The notes under the pieces were generated by a model. It saw only the letters and a list, made by a program, of their open reading frames with translations, had not been told where the DNA came from and did not search any database. This document shows, piece by piece, positions 25,485-33,638 of a stretch of 64,000 nt of DNA. This stretch comes from Bacteroidia bacterium. Lineage in GTDB: Bacteria > Bacteroidota > Bacteroidia > Chitinophagales > Chitinophagaceae. The position numbers and the translations under genes are program-made. The stretch spans positions 1 through 64,000 of the forward strand of contig JAUICZ010000004.1 in the NCBI GenBank assembly GCA_030429205.1, read 5' to 3'. Positions within the stretch are counted from its first letter, which is position 1. Each line of letters starts with the position of its first letter.

Positions 25485-26063
25485 TCAATCCTTCGATTCT
25501 CTGTATAATTCACCTAATATTTTTCTTAATCCCGTTTTCGCACGCTGTAATAGAGACTCGACAGCTTTTTCGCTCACCTCAAGCACTTCCGCCACCTCTC
25601 TCTGAGACAAGCCCTCCACCTGCTTTAATACAAATGCAGATTGCTGTTTTTCAGGCAATTGTGCTATTGCAGCGAATAGTTTTGCTGCCTTCTCCTTTTG
25701 CTCATAAACTATTCCCGGATGGTTAAATTCGGGCGGATGATGGATCACCTCACCTGTATCTTTACTAAATATACTGGTAACAAAAGCAAAACGTTTTTGC
25801 CTGCTATTGTACCTGATCTTATCTACAGATTTGTTAACTGCTATCCTGTATACCCAGGTAGTAACGGCAGCATCCCCCTTAAATTTTGCAGCATTATTAA
25901 AAATATCAACAAATACATCCTGCGTCACTTCCTCTGCGTCAGCCTCATTTTGCAAATGAGATAGACATACATTGTACACACGCTCGTGAAACAGCTCATA
26001 AAACTGTTTAAAGGCTTTTTCATCGCCACCCGCTATACTATGTAAGAGTTCCATTGCCTCCAT
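25485..26063 (-). CDS. ECF-type RNA polymerase sigma-70 factor
   Basis: A 192-residue sigma factor with region 2 (FYELFHERVYNVCLSHLQN, EEVTQDVFVDIF, TWVYRIAVNKSVDKIR) and region 4 (AIAQLPEKQQSAFVLKQVEGLSQREVAEVLEVSEKAVESLLQRA, the -35-binding helix-turn-helix). A variable linker joins them. It directs transcription of a regulon including, by inference, its own operon. It heads a cotranscribed unit with the anti-sigma and CpxP-like genes. Confidence 0.95.
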   Translation of the reverse strand: MEAMELLHSIAGGDEKAFKQFYELFHERVYNVCLSHLQNEADAEEVTQDVFVDIFNNAAKFKGDAAVTTWVYRIAVNKSVDKIRYNSRQKRFAFVTSIFSKDTGEVIHHPPEFNHPGIVYEQKEKAAKLFAAIAQLPEKQQSAFVLKQVEGLSQREVAEVLEVSEKAVESLLQRAKTGLRKILGELYRESKD

Positions 26064-26169
26064 TAGAGGTTGTTAAGATATATAAAAGTCGTGTTGATAT
26101 AGTTTTAACATGCTGTAAATAATGAGAGGTAATTTTATATCGTTATATTCACTTAACAATACCAATAAG

Positions 26170-27210
26170 ATGAGAACACCGTTACTATGGGTATTATTGT
26201 TGACTTGTGTTACAAATTACTTGAATGCACAAGACATAACTATTCAATTACAAAACGACCCTAAGAATTATCAGCCCCAAAATTTCTACATCACTGAAGT
26301 TGTAGATAGCAGGACTTTTAAAACTAAACTGGGAAAAATTAAAGAGGGAGACATTCATCTAAATGGCGGTGAAGCTGCCGGGTTAACCAACTACTTTAAG
26401 GAACAATTTAAAAAACCTGTAAAAGGATTACCGGTTACTATACATCTGAACACTTTTACCATTAAAGAAAAAGCAGTTGGCAGCAGAAGGCAGTTCGACC
26501 TGTCAGTTGGTATAGCCTACTACTCAAACGGGCAAAAGCTGGTAGAATATAACGGCAGTGCTTACGTACAAACATCTAGTGCCCCCCTGCCACAAATAGA
26601 AAAACTGGTCAGATCTAACCTTATCAACAATTTAGAAGAGTTTGACACGTGGCTTGAACAAAATAAACTAACGGTTTCAGCAGGACCATCAGTTAAAGTA
26701 AATGTACAGTTTGCAAAATCATCCAAAGACAAGAACATTATATACTATCAAAAAGACAAGAAGCTATTCATTACTGATTTTATAGCGCCTCCAGACAGTT
26801 CCAGCTATGGCGCAGCGGCAACTTTTAGCGGCATTCACATGAACTATAAGTCTACAACCATGCACCGGCAAACGACAGTCGATGTAACATTGAGTGTGTT
26901 TTTTGACAGATCAAAATCCTGGATGAAGCCACAGGGAAAAAATGCCTCTACCCTACGCCACGAACAAAGACATTTTGATATTACAGCGCTAAAAGCGTGT
27001 GAGCTAAAAAAACTTATCGAACAGAAAGAGTTTACGCCAGCCAACTATCAGCAAGAGCTAAAAAAACTACTGTATAAAATACAAGAGGAGGCTGGTAGTA
27101 TGCAAAACAGTTACGATGAAGAAACCTATCACGGAACCATCATTGATGCCCAGGAAAAATGGAATAATACCATTTTAGAAGAACTGGGCAAACAACAATG
27201 TTTCTACTAA
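26170..27210 (+). CDS. Putative secreted zinc-dependent protease-like protein (HEXXH, DUF922-like)
   Basis: A 346-residue secreted protein with signal peptide MRTPLLWVLLLTCVTNYLNA. Late in the sequence TLRHEQRHFDITALKACELKK contains the zincin motif HEQRH followed by FDIT, as in the predicted secreted Zn-dependent proteases of the DUF922 type. The upstream domain (FAKSSKDKNIIYYQKDKK, LFITDFIAPPDSSSYGAAATFSGI) is typical of that family in Bacteroidota. The catalytic role is unproven. The start is the ATG at 26170; the frame's first ATG at 26122 precedes a non-signal stretch. Confidence 0.7.
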   Translation: MRTPLLWVLLLTCVTNYLNAQDITIQLQNDPKNYQPQNFYITEVVDSRTFKTKLGKIKEGDIHLNGGEAAGLTNYFKEQFKKPVKGLPVTIHLNTFTIKEKAVGSRRQFDLSVGIAYYSNGQKLVEYNGSAYVQTSSAPLPQIEKLVRSNLINNLEEFDTWLEQNKLTVSAGPSVKVNVQFAKSSKDKNIIYYQKDKKLFITDFIAPPDSSSYGAAATFSGIHMNYKSTTMHRQTTVDVTLSVFFDRSKSWMKPQGKNASTLRHEQRHFDITALKACELKKLIEQKEFTPANYQQELKKLLYKIQEEAGSMQNSYDEETYHGTIIDAQEKWNNTILEELGKQQCFY

Positions 27211-27213
27211 TAA

Positions 27214-27615
27214 CTATACTACAGCAACCATATCTTCATGACGACGCTTAATACTATCACCTATCGGTGTAGGGTTGCCATCATCGTCTATCCTCACAAA
27301 TGTTATTGATGTAACACATACCGCCTTCTCCTCGCCACTGTACAAGTTATATTTCCTTACCTCTATTTGCAACTCTATTGATGTATTGCCCAAACGAGAT
27401 ACCTCACCATACAACCTAATGTGATTGCCTGTTTTTATAGGTCGGATAAAATGCAACTCTCCCACTTTGAGTGTTACCATATTAGGCGTGCAGCAGTACT
27501 CAGTAGCAAAAGCCGCTGCAGCCTCATCTATCCATGCCATAAGTATACCGCCAAACATATTGCCATGTATACCTATGTCTTTGTCCATGCATATTTTTTT
27601 GTTGATCAATTTCAT
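27214..27615 (-). CDS. YciA-like acyl-CoA thioesterase (hotdog fold)
   Basis: A 133-residue hotdog protein. HGNMFGGILMAWIDEAAAAFA is the conserved active-site helix block (N..FGG....D.A) of YciA/BACH-type acyl-CoA hydrolases, and VGELHFIRPIKTGNHI is the second block. It probably hydrolyses acyl-CoA thioesters as a hexamer. It is convergent with the HEXXH gene (3-bp gap) and lies downstream of a candidate mini-gene and a strong hairpin. No promoter box could be identified for it. Confidence 0.88.
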   Translation of the reverse strand: MKLINKKICMDKDIGIHGNMFGGILMAWIDEAAAAFATEYCCTPNMVTLKVGELHFIRPIKTGNHIRLYGEVSRLGNTSIELQIEVRKYNLYSGEEKAVCVTSITFVRIDDDGNPTPIGDSIKRRHEDMVAVV

Positions 27616-27635
27616 GTCTTATGTATTAAAAACAA

Positions 27636-27665
27636 ATAACCCTTCGGTTTGTACCGAAGGGTTAT
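27636..27665 (-). terminator. Strong hairpin terminator between the 23-codon ORF and the thioesterase gene
   Basis: ATAACCCTTCGGT (27636-27648) and ACCGAAGGGTTAT (27653-27665) form a 13-bp perfect stem with a 4-nt loop. On the minus strand it is followed by TTGTTTTT. Confidence 0.8.
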
Positions 27666-27689
27666 ATATCAAATGCGTTATTTTATACT

Positions 27690-27761
27690 CTATAATGCAT
27701 AGCTACATACCCCTTCGTAAGAACGGCGCTTATTCCAACAGGTATGTTTATGCATTTTCAT
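27690..27761 (-). CDS. Candidate 23-residue micro-protein gene or leader peptide
   Basis: An ATG at 27761 opens a 23-codon frame ending in TAG at 27690-27692. The peptide begins MKMHKHTCWNKRR and ends VCSYAL: strongly basic, with two Cys, one Trp and two Tyr. A full -7 box TAAATTTG lies at 27768-27775 on the same strand, placing the predicted start of transcription 3 nt before the ATG. A 13-bp hairpin terminator begins 25 nt after the stop. The whole unit spans about 140 nt. It could be a micro-protein gene, a small RNA or an attenuator leader for the thioesterase gene. Confidence 0.45.
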   Translation of the reverse strand: MKMHKHTCWNKRRSYEGVCSYAL

Positions 27762-27767
27762 TGAGTG

Positions 27768-27775
27768 CAAATTTA
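27768..27775 (-). promoter_or_regulatory. -7 box for the 23-codon ORF
   Basis: TAAATTTG on the minus strand fully matches TAnnTTTG. The -33 region is weak. The predicted start is near 27764. Confidence 0.5.
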
Positions 27776-27803
27776 GAACAAGTTTTAATTGGACAGTTAT
27801 TCT

Positions 27804-29264
27804 CTATCGAATATTTTTTCTTTCAATATTATTTTTCAACCAAGCCTTGTAGTCTACGTAATCTAAAACTATATCAGGTATCATACTCTCTTCATCTTGT
27901 GGAAAGAACTCATCGTATGCCTGTTTGTACTCCTGCCTGTACTCATACTCATGAGCTTTGGATATCCGTGTAAAGAACCTGAACAGCTGCTCTTCGTAAG
28001 GCTGGTAATCTGTATACTTCTTAGCATACCGTCTGGCACTATCTATAAAGTATCTTAGTACAAACAGGTTTCTTCTTTCAAAATGCACCATAATATTCAA
28101 CATCCGGGCATGCTTATGCAGGTCTGTCCTTACGGTCTTATGTTTCGAGTTCAGTAAATTATTCAACCAACTAATTACTTTGTCATAATTCCCTTTGCTA
28201 AAATGTAAGCTAGCCAGTTGAAACCAAAACGACAGCAAATAATCTACTGGTATTTTATTCTTATTATCTCCAATAAACTTCTCTGTATTGCCTATAAATA
28301 CAAAGTCTTTCTTAGACTTCCTTTTCTTATTCCTGTATATTTCAAGCTCAATGTTATACGTCCTTAGTATTTGCTTGAGCATACTTTTTTTCTCACTGGT
28401 TATCCTGAAGGTCTCATAAGTACTCTTTGCTTTATTGATCAGCTCCAACGCTTCTTTGTCTCTCTTGCTGAACACTAAGTAGCTGGTCAGATTATTGATT
28501 GTAGAAATATACGAGGCAGGTTCTTCCTTCAACCTATGAGGATACTCCTCTAATAATTCTATCAGTTCACGCAGGTCCTTTTCACCTTTTTTCGCATTAC
28601 CCTCGCGAAGAGATTTGATGTATCTGGTGTTATAATACAACACTTTCGCATCTAAAGTTTGGGGGTGATTAGCTTTCTCAAGAGGCCTTTCTGGAGCTGT
28701 AGATGCTCCAAAAGTTTTCCAAGTCTCCAAAATCATATTCTTCCAATACCCATTGTTATCTTTAAGAACACCTAGCACTTCTGACTGCTTATGTACATAG
28801 CTGTCAAACTCTTTATAGTTATGCGGAGTTAAGGCTTGCGAAAGCTTCCTCTTCCAATTTTGTATTTCGATCATTCCTAAATTCAATTCATATTGTTCTG
28901 CCAAACTCTCAGCCTTACTTAGTTCCGCAGAACATAATTGAAACAGCTCTTTATGAAACAAAACCTCCACATTACGAAGAGTATCCTTAAGTATCGCATC
29001 TTTAGAAACTTCGTTATGAAAGCTACGTAGCGATGCCATGATCTGTTTACGCAGGTAATTTTTCAGTACATGTAACTGCTTCAGAAATGTCGCTCCTGAA
29101 AACTTCTCTTTAATAGCCTGTTCATTATATAGTTGCTGCTTCTCTATTGCTTCAAACAGTAGCATATAATCTGCCTGTGGCGCATTGCAATACAGTTTAA
29201 AATATCGCTTTTCGCTACGCGTCATGCTTTTTATCAGTACAAATAGCTCTTCTTGTTTCAGCAT
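27804..29264 (-). CDS. Hypothetical helical-repeat protein conserved in Bacteroidota
   Basis: A 486-residue, mostly alpha-helical protein. The N-terminus ELFVLIKSMTRSEKRYFKLY is a motif I associate with an uncharacterised Bacteroidota family. The body reads like TPR-type antiparallel helices (WFQLASLHFSKGNYDKVISWLN, NKAKSTYETFRITS). There is no signal peptide or membrane segment, so a cytoplasmic scaffold or protein-binding role is likely. It lies alone between the micro-ORF unit and the divergent VOC gene. Confidence 0.7.
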   Translation of the reverse strand: MLKQEELFVLIKSMTRSEKRYFKLYCNAPQADYMLLFEAIEKQQLYNEQAIKEKFSGATFLKQLHVLKNYLRKQIMASLRSFHNEVSKDAILKDTLRNVEVLFHKELFQLCSAELSKAESLAEQYELNLGMIEIQNWKRKLSQALTPHNYKEFDSYVHKQSEVLGVLKDNNGYWKNMILETWKTFGASTAPERPLEKANHPQTLDAKVLYYNTRYIKSLREGNAKKGEKDLRELIELLEEYPHRLKEEPASYISTINNLTSYLVFSKRDKEALELINKAKSTYETFRITSEKKSMLKQILRTYNIELEIYRNKKRKSKKDFVFIGNTEKFIGDNKNKIPVDYLLSFWFQLASLHFSKGNYDKVISWLNNLLNSKHKTVRTDLHKHARMLNIMVHFERRNLFVLRYFIDSARRYAKKYTDYQPYEEQLFRFFTRISKAHEYEYRQEYKQAYDEFFPQDEESMIPDIVLDYVDYKAWLKNNIERKNIR

Positions 29265-29426
29265 TAGAATTATACGGATTAATAAATAAAATTCTCTAAT
29301 TTAATATACTCTAAGAAATAAATATAATTTTAGAAACCTACGTTTTTAAAAAGAAAGATGAATTACAAAACTTGAAGCCAATACTTTTACATCATTAACT
29401 AATCAAAACACTAAAAACGATCTAAC

Positions 29427-29792
29427 ATGTCAAACGCAATTAATTGGTTCGAAATCCCGGCTGCAGACTTTGGCCGCGCAGTAAAATTCTATGGCACAGT
29501 CCTTGGCACTGAGCTACAGCAAATGAAAATGGATAATATTGATATGGGCATGTTCCCTACTCAAGACAATGGTGTAGGCGGTTGTGTTACATATGGCAAT
29601 GGAGTAAAGCCTTCTGCTGAAGGCTCTTTAGTTTACTTGAACGGCGGAGAGGATCTAGCTGTTCCTTTAGCAAAAGTTGAAGCTGCAGGCGGATCAATAG
29701 TAATGCCTAAAACTCAAATTGGCGAAAATGGTTTTATGGCCATCTTCACAGACTCTGAAGGGAACAAGGTAGCTTTTCACTCAATGAATTAA
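29427..29792 (+). CDS. VOC superfamily (glyoxalase/bleomycin-resistance-like) protein
   Basis: A 121-residue protein with two beta-alpha-beta-beta-beta units. INWFEIPAADFGRAVKFYGTVLG is the N-terminal VOC motif, and FMAIFTDSEGNKVAFHSMN closes the second module. The metal-ligand positions typical of glyoxalase I are only partly filled, so the activity is unclear. A near-consensus box TACTTTTA lies at 29382-29389. The gene ends at a strong terminator and has no operon partner upstream. Confidence 0.88.
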   Translation: MSNAINWFEIPAADFGRAVKFYGTVLGTELQQMKMDNIDMGMFPTQDNGVGGCVTYGNGVKPSAEGSLVYLNGGEDLAVPLAKVEAAGGSIVMPKTQIGENGFMAIFTDSEGNKVAFHSMN

Positions 29793-29800
29793 TTAACTTT

Positions 29801-29832
29801 ATTACGCAGGGAGTACACCCTGCGTAATTTTT
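29801..29832 (+). terminator. Hairpin terminator directly before the MmcQ/YjbR gene
   Basis: ATTACGCAGGG (29801-29811), loop AGTACA and CCCTGCGTAAT (29818-29828) form an 11-bp stem followed by TTTT. The next ATG is only 9 nt after the stem. Confidence 0.85.
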
Positions 29833-29837
29833 CCTGT

Positions 29838-30212
29838 ATGACAATAGATAGCTTTAGAGACTACTGCTTAGCAAAACCCGGCGTTACAGAAGACTATCCT
29901 TTTGACGGAAACTGTGCGTGGTTAAAAGTAGCAGGCAAAATGTTCGCATTAGTAAATGTTACTGAAACAAAGATCAAAAGCGAGATAGTTCCCCCTTTTC
30001 ATTTCGCAAACTTAAAGTGCGACCCTGAATGGGCGATAGAGTTAAGAGAAGAGCACGAGGCTATAGAAGAAGGCTGGCATATGAGTAAAAAACACTGGAA
30101 CACTATATATTTTGACCGAGGCATTAAAGACAGTTTCATAAAAGAGCTGATAGACCACTCTTATGATATTGTAGTAGCCGGCTTACCTAAAAAACTAAGA
30201 GACGGATTGTAA
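29838..30212 (+). CDS. MmcQ/YjbR family protein
   Basis: A 124-residue protein. IDSFRDYCLAKPGVTEDYPF is the MmcQ/YjbR N-terminal block, followed by WLKVAGKMFALV, NLKCDPEWAIELREEH and MSKKHWNTIYFD, all conserved in this CyaY-like-fold family. Members are described as DNA-binding-like, with no established function. It starts directly after a terminator and leads a run of three small genes. Confidence 0.88.
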   Translation: MTIDSFRDYCLAKPGVTEDYPFDGNCAWLKVAGKMFALVNVTETKIKSEIVPPFHFANLKCDPEWAIELREEHEAIEEGWHMSKKHWNTIYFDRGIKDSFIKELIDHSYDIVVAGLPKKLRDGL

Positions 30213-30224
30213 ACGTATAATAGA

Positions 30225-30548
30225 ATGAGTACAGCTGAAACTAAATTCATGAGTCTGGTCAATAAACTTTCATCTGCTGATGAGGATGTTTACCTGGGTA
30301 AAATGATGAGTGCCCCCGGCCTTAAATACAAAGACAAAGTATTTGCATTTTTCACCAAAGACGAAGCGATGGGGTTTAGATTAGGAACTGATTTTAACCT
30401 TGAAAAAGCGGGAGTACAAAAACACCGACCACTCAGCCCCTTCAAAAAAAAACCGCCACTAAAAGGTTGGTTTATTATAGATAAGGAAGAAAGCGATACA
30501 TGGGTCGAGTTAACAGAACATGCATTATCTTACACTAAAACATTATAA
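30225..30548 (+). CDS. Small conserved protein, possibly TfoX-N-like
   Basis: A 107-residue soluble protein. SAPGLKYKDKVFAFFTKDEAMGFRLG and LKGWFIIDKEESDTWVELTEHALSY suggest a small alpha-beta fold resembling TfoX N-terminal domains (MSAPGLKYKDKVFA echoes the FGGYGLY..GKMFA pattern). The assignment is weak. The gap to the preceding gene is 12 bp and to the next 2 bp, so it is likely cotranscribed with both. Confidence 0.6.
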   Translation: MSTAETKFMSLVNKLSSADEDVYLGKMMSAPGLKYKDKVFAFFTKDEAMGFRLGTDFNLEKAGVQKHRPLSPFKKKPPLKGWFIIDKEESDTWVELTEHALSYTKTL

Positions 30549-30550
30549 CA

Positions 30551-31219
30551 ATGGCCGCAACTATTGAAAAAAGTACTATTAAGTTTTTAAAAGACTTAAA
30601 AAACAACAATACAAAAGAATGGTTTGCAGATAATAAGCCAAAATATGAGCAGGCAAAAGCTAACTTTGAAGAGTTTGTAACGGAGTTGATACAAAAGATT
30701 TCAAAGTTCGATCCGCCTATAGGAGAGCTAATACCTAAGAAAACTATTTTTCGTATTTACAGGGATGTACGTTTTTCAAAAGACAAATCGCCATACAAAA
30801 TAAATATGGGGGCACATATTTCAGCTCAACGTAGTAAAATACACGACCGTGCAGGATATTACCTTCAACTACAGCCCGGCAATACCTTCTTAGCAGGTGG
30901 CGCATACGACCCCGGCAACCCATGGATCACACAAATACGTAAAGAAATAGACTACAACACCAACGAATTTAAAAAACTCATCAACAGCGCATCCTTCAAA
31001 AAACATTTTGGAGAGATACATGGCGAGCAGCTAAAAACAGCACCTAAAGGCTTTCCAAAAGATCACCCCGAGTTAGACCTTTTGAAGTATAAAAGCTATT
31101 TGGTGATGAACAAAGTGCCGGACAAAGTAGTTACCTCTAACGATTTCATGAAGCATTGCGCTACTGTATTTAAAGCCATGAAACCTTTTGACGACTTCCT
31201 GAACAGGGCTGCAGATTAG
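30551..31219 (+). CDS. DUF2461 (TIGR02453) family protein
   Basis: A 222-residue cytoplasmic protein. TIKFLKDLKNNNTKEWFADNKPKYE, FRIYRDVRFSKDKSPYKINMGAHIS and GYYLQLQPGNTFLAGGAYDP are the defining blocks of DUF2461. The function of the family is unknown. The length is typical. It closes a three-gene run; the next gene has its own promoter. Confidence 0.9.
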   Translation: MAATIEKSTIKFLKDLKNNNTKEWFADNKPKYEQAKANFEEFVTELIQKISKFDPPIGELIPKKTIFRIYRDVRFSKDKSPYKINMGAHISAQRSKIHDRAGYYLQLQPGNTFLAGGAYDPGNPWITQIRKEIDYNTNEFKKLINSASFKKHFGEIHGEQLKTAPKGFPKDHPELDLLKYKSYLVMNKVPDKVVTSNDFMKHCATVFKAMKPFDDFLNRAAD

Positions 31220-31265
31220 CAATCAGTATTAACAGTTTGTTGCATAATACGTTGTATTGATACCT

Positions 31266-31273
31266 TACTTTTG
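31266..31273 (+). promoter_or_regulatory. -7 box overlapping the start of the MORN-like gene
   Basis: TACTTTTG fully matches TAnnTTTG. Four nt after its G lies 31277, the A of the start codon. A TTG at 31240-31242 is 23 nt upstream. Confidence 0.6.
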
Positions 31274-31276
31274 AGT

Positions 31277-32032
31277 ATGGTCAGACTTTGTATTGCGATT
31301 ACATTACTCTGCATTTGTTGTTCAACATCTTTGTATGCGCACAAAAAAATATATCTGCTGCGCGATAGCATAGCATACGGATCTCCGGTAATAAGTGATG
31401 GCAGTCCTTATCACTTTGTCAATAAAGATGATACCGTATATATATCTTTTCGAAGTTCTTCTGATATGGGATATACATGGTTTACATATGGGATGAGGTA
31501 TTCAGCGCCTACAGATACTTATTCCATTTATGTAAACAATTTGTTAGACAGAAAAGGTTATTTTAAAAATGGTAGTCGAGTAGGTAAATGGATATTTTAT
31601 AATGAAGACAGGAGCTTTTCTACACGATATTATTACAACAATACTATTTATGGCCTCTTTGAAGAGTTTGACAAAAAAGGTCGTTTAAGTAAGAGACATT
31701 TAATAGATACGCTATATGGCAATACAATAAAAACCGAGTTTCATGAGGATGGACTAGTTGCCTCAAACGAGTTTTGGCTTAACGGGAGAGAACTCTGTGG
31801 AGAAGTATTTACTGAACGCGGAACGTTAGAGTATATGTATCATACAGACTCAAAAAAACCAATGACAGGAGGGTTCACATTATTTTCTAATGGGAAAATA
31901 CATGGCAAAGTAAGAAGAGAATATAAAAGCGGATGTTTTGAACTAGTATACAGATGGAATGAAATTATAGAGTGGAGCTACTATGATAGTACATATAAAA
32001 AAGTAGCTACGCGGTTTCCCCTTAAAAAATAA
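31277..32032 (+). CDS. Secreted protein with MORN-like repeats, unknown function
   Basis: A 251-residue protein with signal peptide MVRLCIAITLLCICCSTSLYA. The mature chain has MORN-like units (KNGSRVGKWIFYNED, YGLFEEFDKKGRLSKR, FHEDGLVASNEFWLNG, FSNGKIHGKVRREYKSG). No catalytic motif is seen. A TTG six nt upstream is also in frame, but it lies within the -7 box, so ATG 31277 is used. The predicted mRNA start coincides with the ATG, suggesting a leaderless transcript. Confidence 0.75.
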   Translation: MVRLCIAITLLCICCSTSLYAHKKIYLLRDSIAYGSPVISDGSPYHFVNKDDTVYISFRSSSDMGYTWFTYGMRYSAPTDTYSIYVNNLLDRKGYFKNGSRVGKWIFYNEDRSFSTRYYYNNTIYGLFEEFDKKGRLSKRHLIDTLYGNTIKTEFHEDGLVASNEFWLNGRELCGEVFTERGTLEYMYHTDSKKPMTGGFTLFSNGKIHGKVRREYKSGCFELVYRWNEIIEWSYYDSTYKKVATRFPLKK

Positions 32033-32064
32033 ATAAAGCCCGCTCAATGAGCGGGCTTTATTTT
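32031..32064. terminator. Bidirectional terminator between the MORN-like gene and lpdA
   Basis: AAATAAAGCCCGCTC (32031-32045) and GAGCGGGCTTTATTT (32049-32063) form a 15-bp stem with loop AAT. The upstream stop codon lies inside its 5' arm. Confidence 0.9.
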
Positions 32065-32081
32065 ATACACAATATCTGTTC

Positions 32082-33488
32082 TTACAAATGTATTGCTTCA
32101 CCAAGTGCTACTTCGATAGCATCTTTCACAGCCTCACTCATTGTTGGGTGCGGGAAGATCGTATCGATCTGCTCATGATAAGTTGTTTCTAACTTACGGC
32201 TGGACACTGTCTGTGCAATTATCTCAGTTACATTTGCACCGATCATGTGCGTACCTAACCACTCGCCATATTTAGCGTCGAAGATCACTTTTACAAACCC
32301 TTCAGGTGCGCCTGCTGCACTCGCCTTACCAGAAGCTGAGAATGGGAATTTACCCACTTTCAACTCATAACCTGCTTCCTTAGCTTGCTTTTCTGTCATA
32401 CCTACAGAAGCAATTTCAGGGGAGCAATATGTACAACCCGGAACATTGTTATAATCCAACACTTCCGGAACGTGGTTAAACTTACCCTCTTTTTGAGCTA
32501 GTGCCTCAACACATATAACAGCTTCTTTCATTGCTACGTGTGCCAATGCTTGCCCCGGTACAATATCACCAATAGCATAAATACCGGCTACATTTGTGTT
32601 GTAGTAATCATCAACAGTTACTTTACCTTTCTCTGTTTTGATACCTAAATCTTCTAATCCAATATTTTCAATATTGGCACTTACACCTACTGCGCTTAGT
32701 ACCACATCAGCTTCAAGGATCTCTTCTCCTTTGTTAGTCTTAACCGTAGCTTTAACCTTCTTACCTTTAGTATCAACTTTTTCTACAGAAGAATCGGTCA
32801 TGATAGTAATACCCTTCTTCTTATACTGGCGAGACAACTCACGAGATACATCTTCATCCTCTACAGGAACGATACGTGGCATAAATTCAACAATGGTTAC
32901 TTTAGTACCAATGCTGTTGTAGTAATATGCGAACTCAACACCTATAGCACCAGACCCAACAACAATCATTGTTTCAGGTTGCTTAGGCAAGCTCATTGCC
33001 TCACGGTATCCAATTACTTTCTGACCATCTATTGGTAGGTTAGGAAGTTCTCTCGCACGACCACCTGTAGCCAATATAACATGTTTAGCCTGATATGCTG
33101 TTGCCTTACCATCCGCACCTGTTACAACTACTTCTTTATTCTTGTTTAGTTTACCCTGTCCTTCTATCACATCAATCTTGTTCTTCTTCATCAAGAACTG
33201 GATACCCTTACTCATCTTATCAGCAACACCACGGCTACGCTTGATCATAGCATTAAAGTCTGCTTTTGCATCACCAACAGTAACGCCGTAATCCTGCGCA
33301 TGGCTGATATATTCAAATACCTGTGCAGATTTCAATAATGCTTTTGTAGGTATACAGCCCCAGTTTAAGCAAATACCACCAAGGTTTTCGCGTTCAACAA
33401 TAGCTACTTTATAACCAAGCTGCGCAGCACGTATCGCCGCTACATAACCACCTGGTCCGCTACCTACAACAATTACATCGTATGCCAT
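32082..33488 (-). CDS. lpdA: Dihydrolipoyl dehydrogenase (E3)
   Basis: A 468-residue flavoprotein disulfide oxidoreductase. FAD binding GSGPGGYVAAIRAAQLG, redox-active disulfide GGICLNWGCIPTKALL, NAD-binding GSGAIGVEFAYYYNSIG and C-terminal HPTMSEAVKDAIEVALGEAIHL (catalytic His-Glu) are all present. It reoxidises dihydrolipoyl groups of E2 proteins in the pyruvate and 2-oxoglutarate dehydrogenase complexes. pdhA and lipB in this window serve the same machinery. A full -7 box lies upstream on the minus strand. Confidence 0.97.
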   Translation of the reverse strand: MAYDVIVVGSGPGGYVAAIRAAQLGYKVAIVERENLGGICLNWGCIPTKALLKSAQVFEYISHAQDYGVTVGDAKADFNAMIKRSRGVADKMSKGIQFLMKKNKIDVIEGQGKLNKNKEVVVTGADGKATAYQAKHVILATGGRARELPNLPIDGQKVIGYREAMSLPKQPETMIVVGSGAIGVEFAYYYNSIGTKVTIVEFMPRIVPVEDEDVSRELSRQYKKKGITIMTDSSVEKVDTKGKKVKATVKTNKGEEILEADVVLSAVGVSANIENIGLEDLGIKTEKGKVTVDDYYNTNVAGIYAIGDIVPGQALAHVAMKEAVICVEALAQKEGKFNHVPEVLDYNNVPGCTYCSPEIASVGMTEKQAKEAGYELKVGKFPFSASGKASAAGAPEGFVKVIFDAKYGEWLGTHMIGANVTEIIAQTVSSRKLETTYHEQIDTIFPHPTMSEAVKDAIEVALGEAIHL

Positions 33489-33531
33489 AAAGGAAATATT
33501 TTATTATTAGTTTTTTATTGAATTGCGGTCA

Positions 33532-33539
33532 CAAAAGTA
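33532..33539 (-). promoter_or_regulatory. -7 box for lpdA
   Basis: TACTTTTG on the minus strand fully matches TAnnTTTG. The predicted start near 33528 gives a 40-nt leader. Confidence 0.6.
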
Positions 33540-33592
33540 GCCAATTTATCGGATAGATTATAGTATTACAATTGTTCATATACAGCAATAGA

Positions 33593-33626
33593 AAATGGGG
33601 CAGTATACAACCATACTACCCCATTT
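33593..33626 (-). terminator. Probable terminator of the APC permease gene
   Basis: AAATGGGGCAGTAT (33593-33606) and ATACTACCCCATTT (33613-33626) pair with one C-A mismatch across a 6-nt loop. On the minus strand it is followed by a short T-run. Confidence 0.75.
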
Positions 33627-33638
33627 AATTATGATTAC

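Noticed and set aside
27425-27973. 182-residue plus-strand frame
   Set aside because: It runs antisense across the thioesterase start, the terminator hairpin and the end of the helical protein gene, with no family features.
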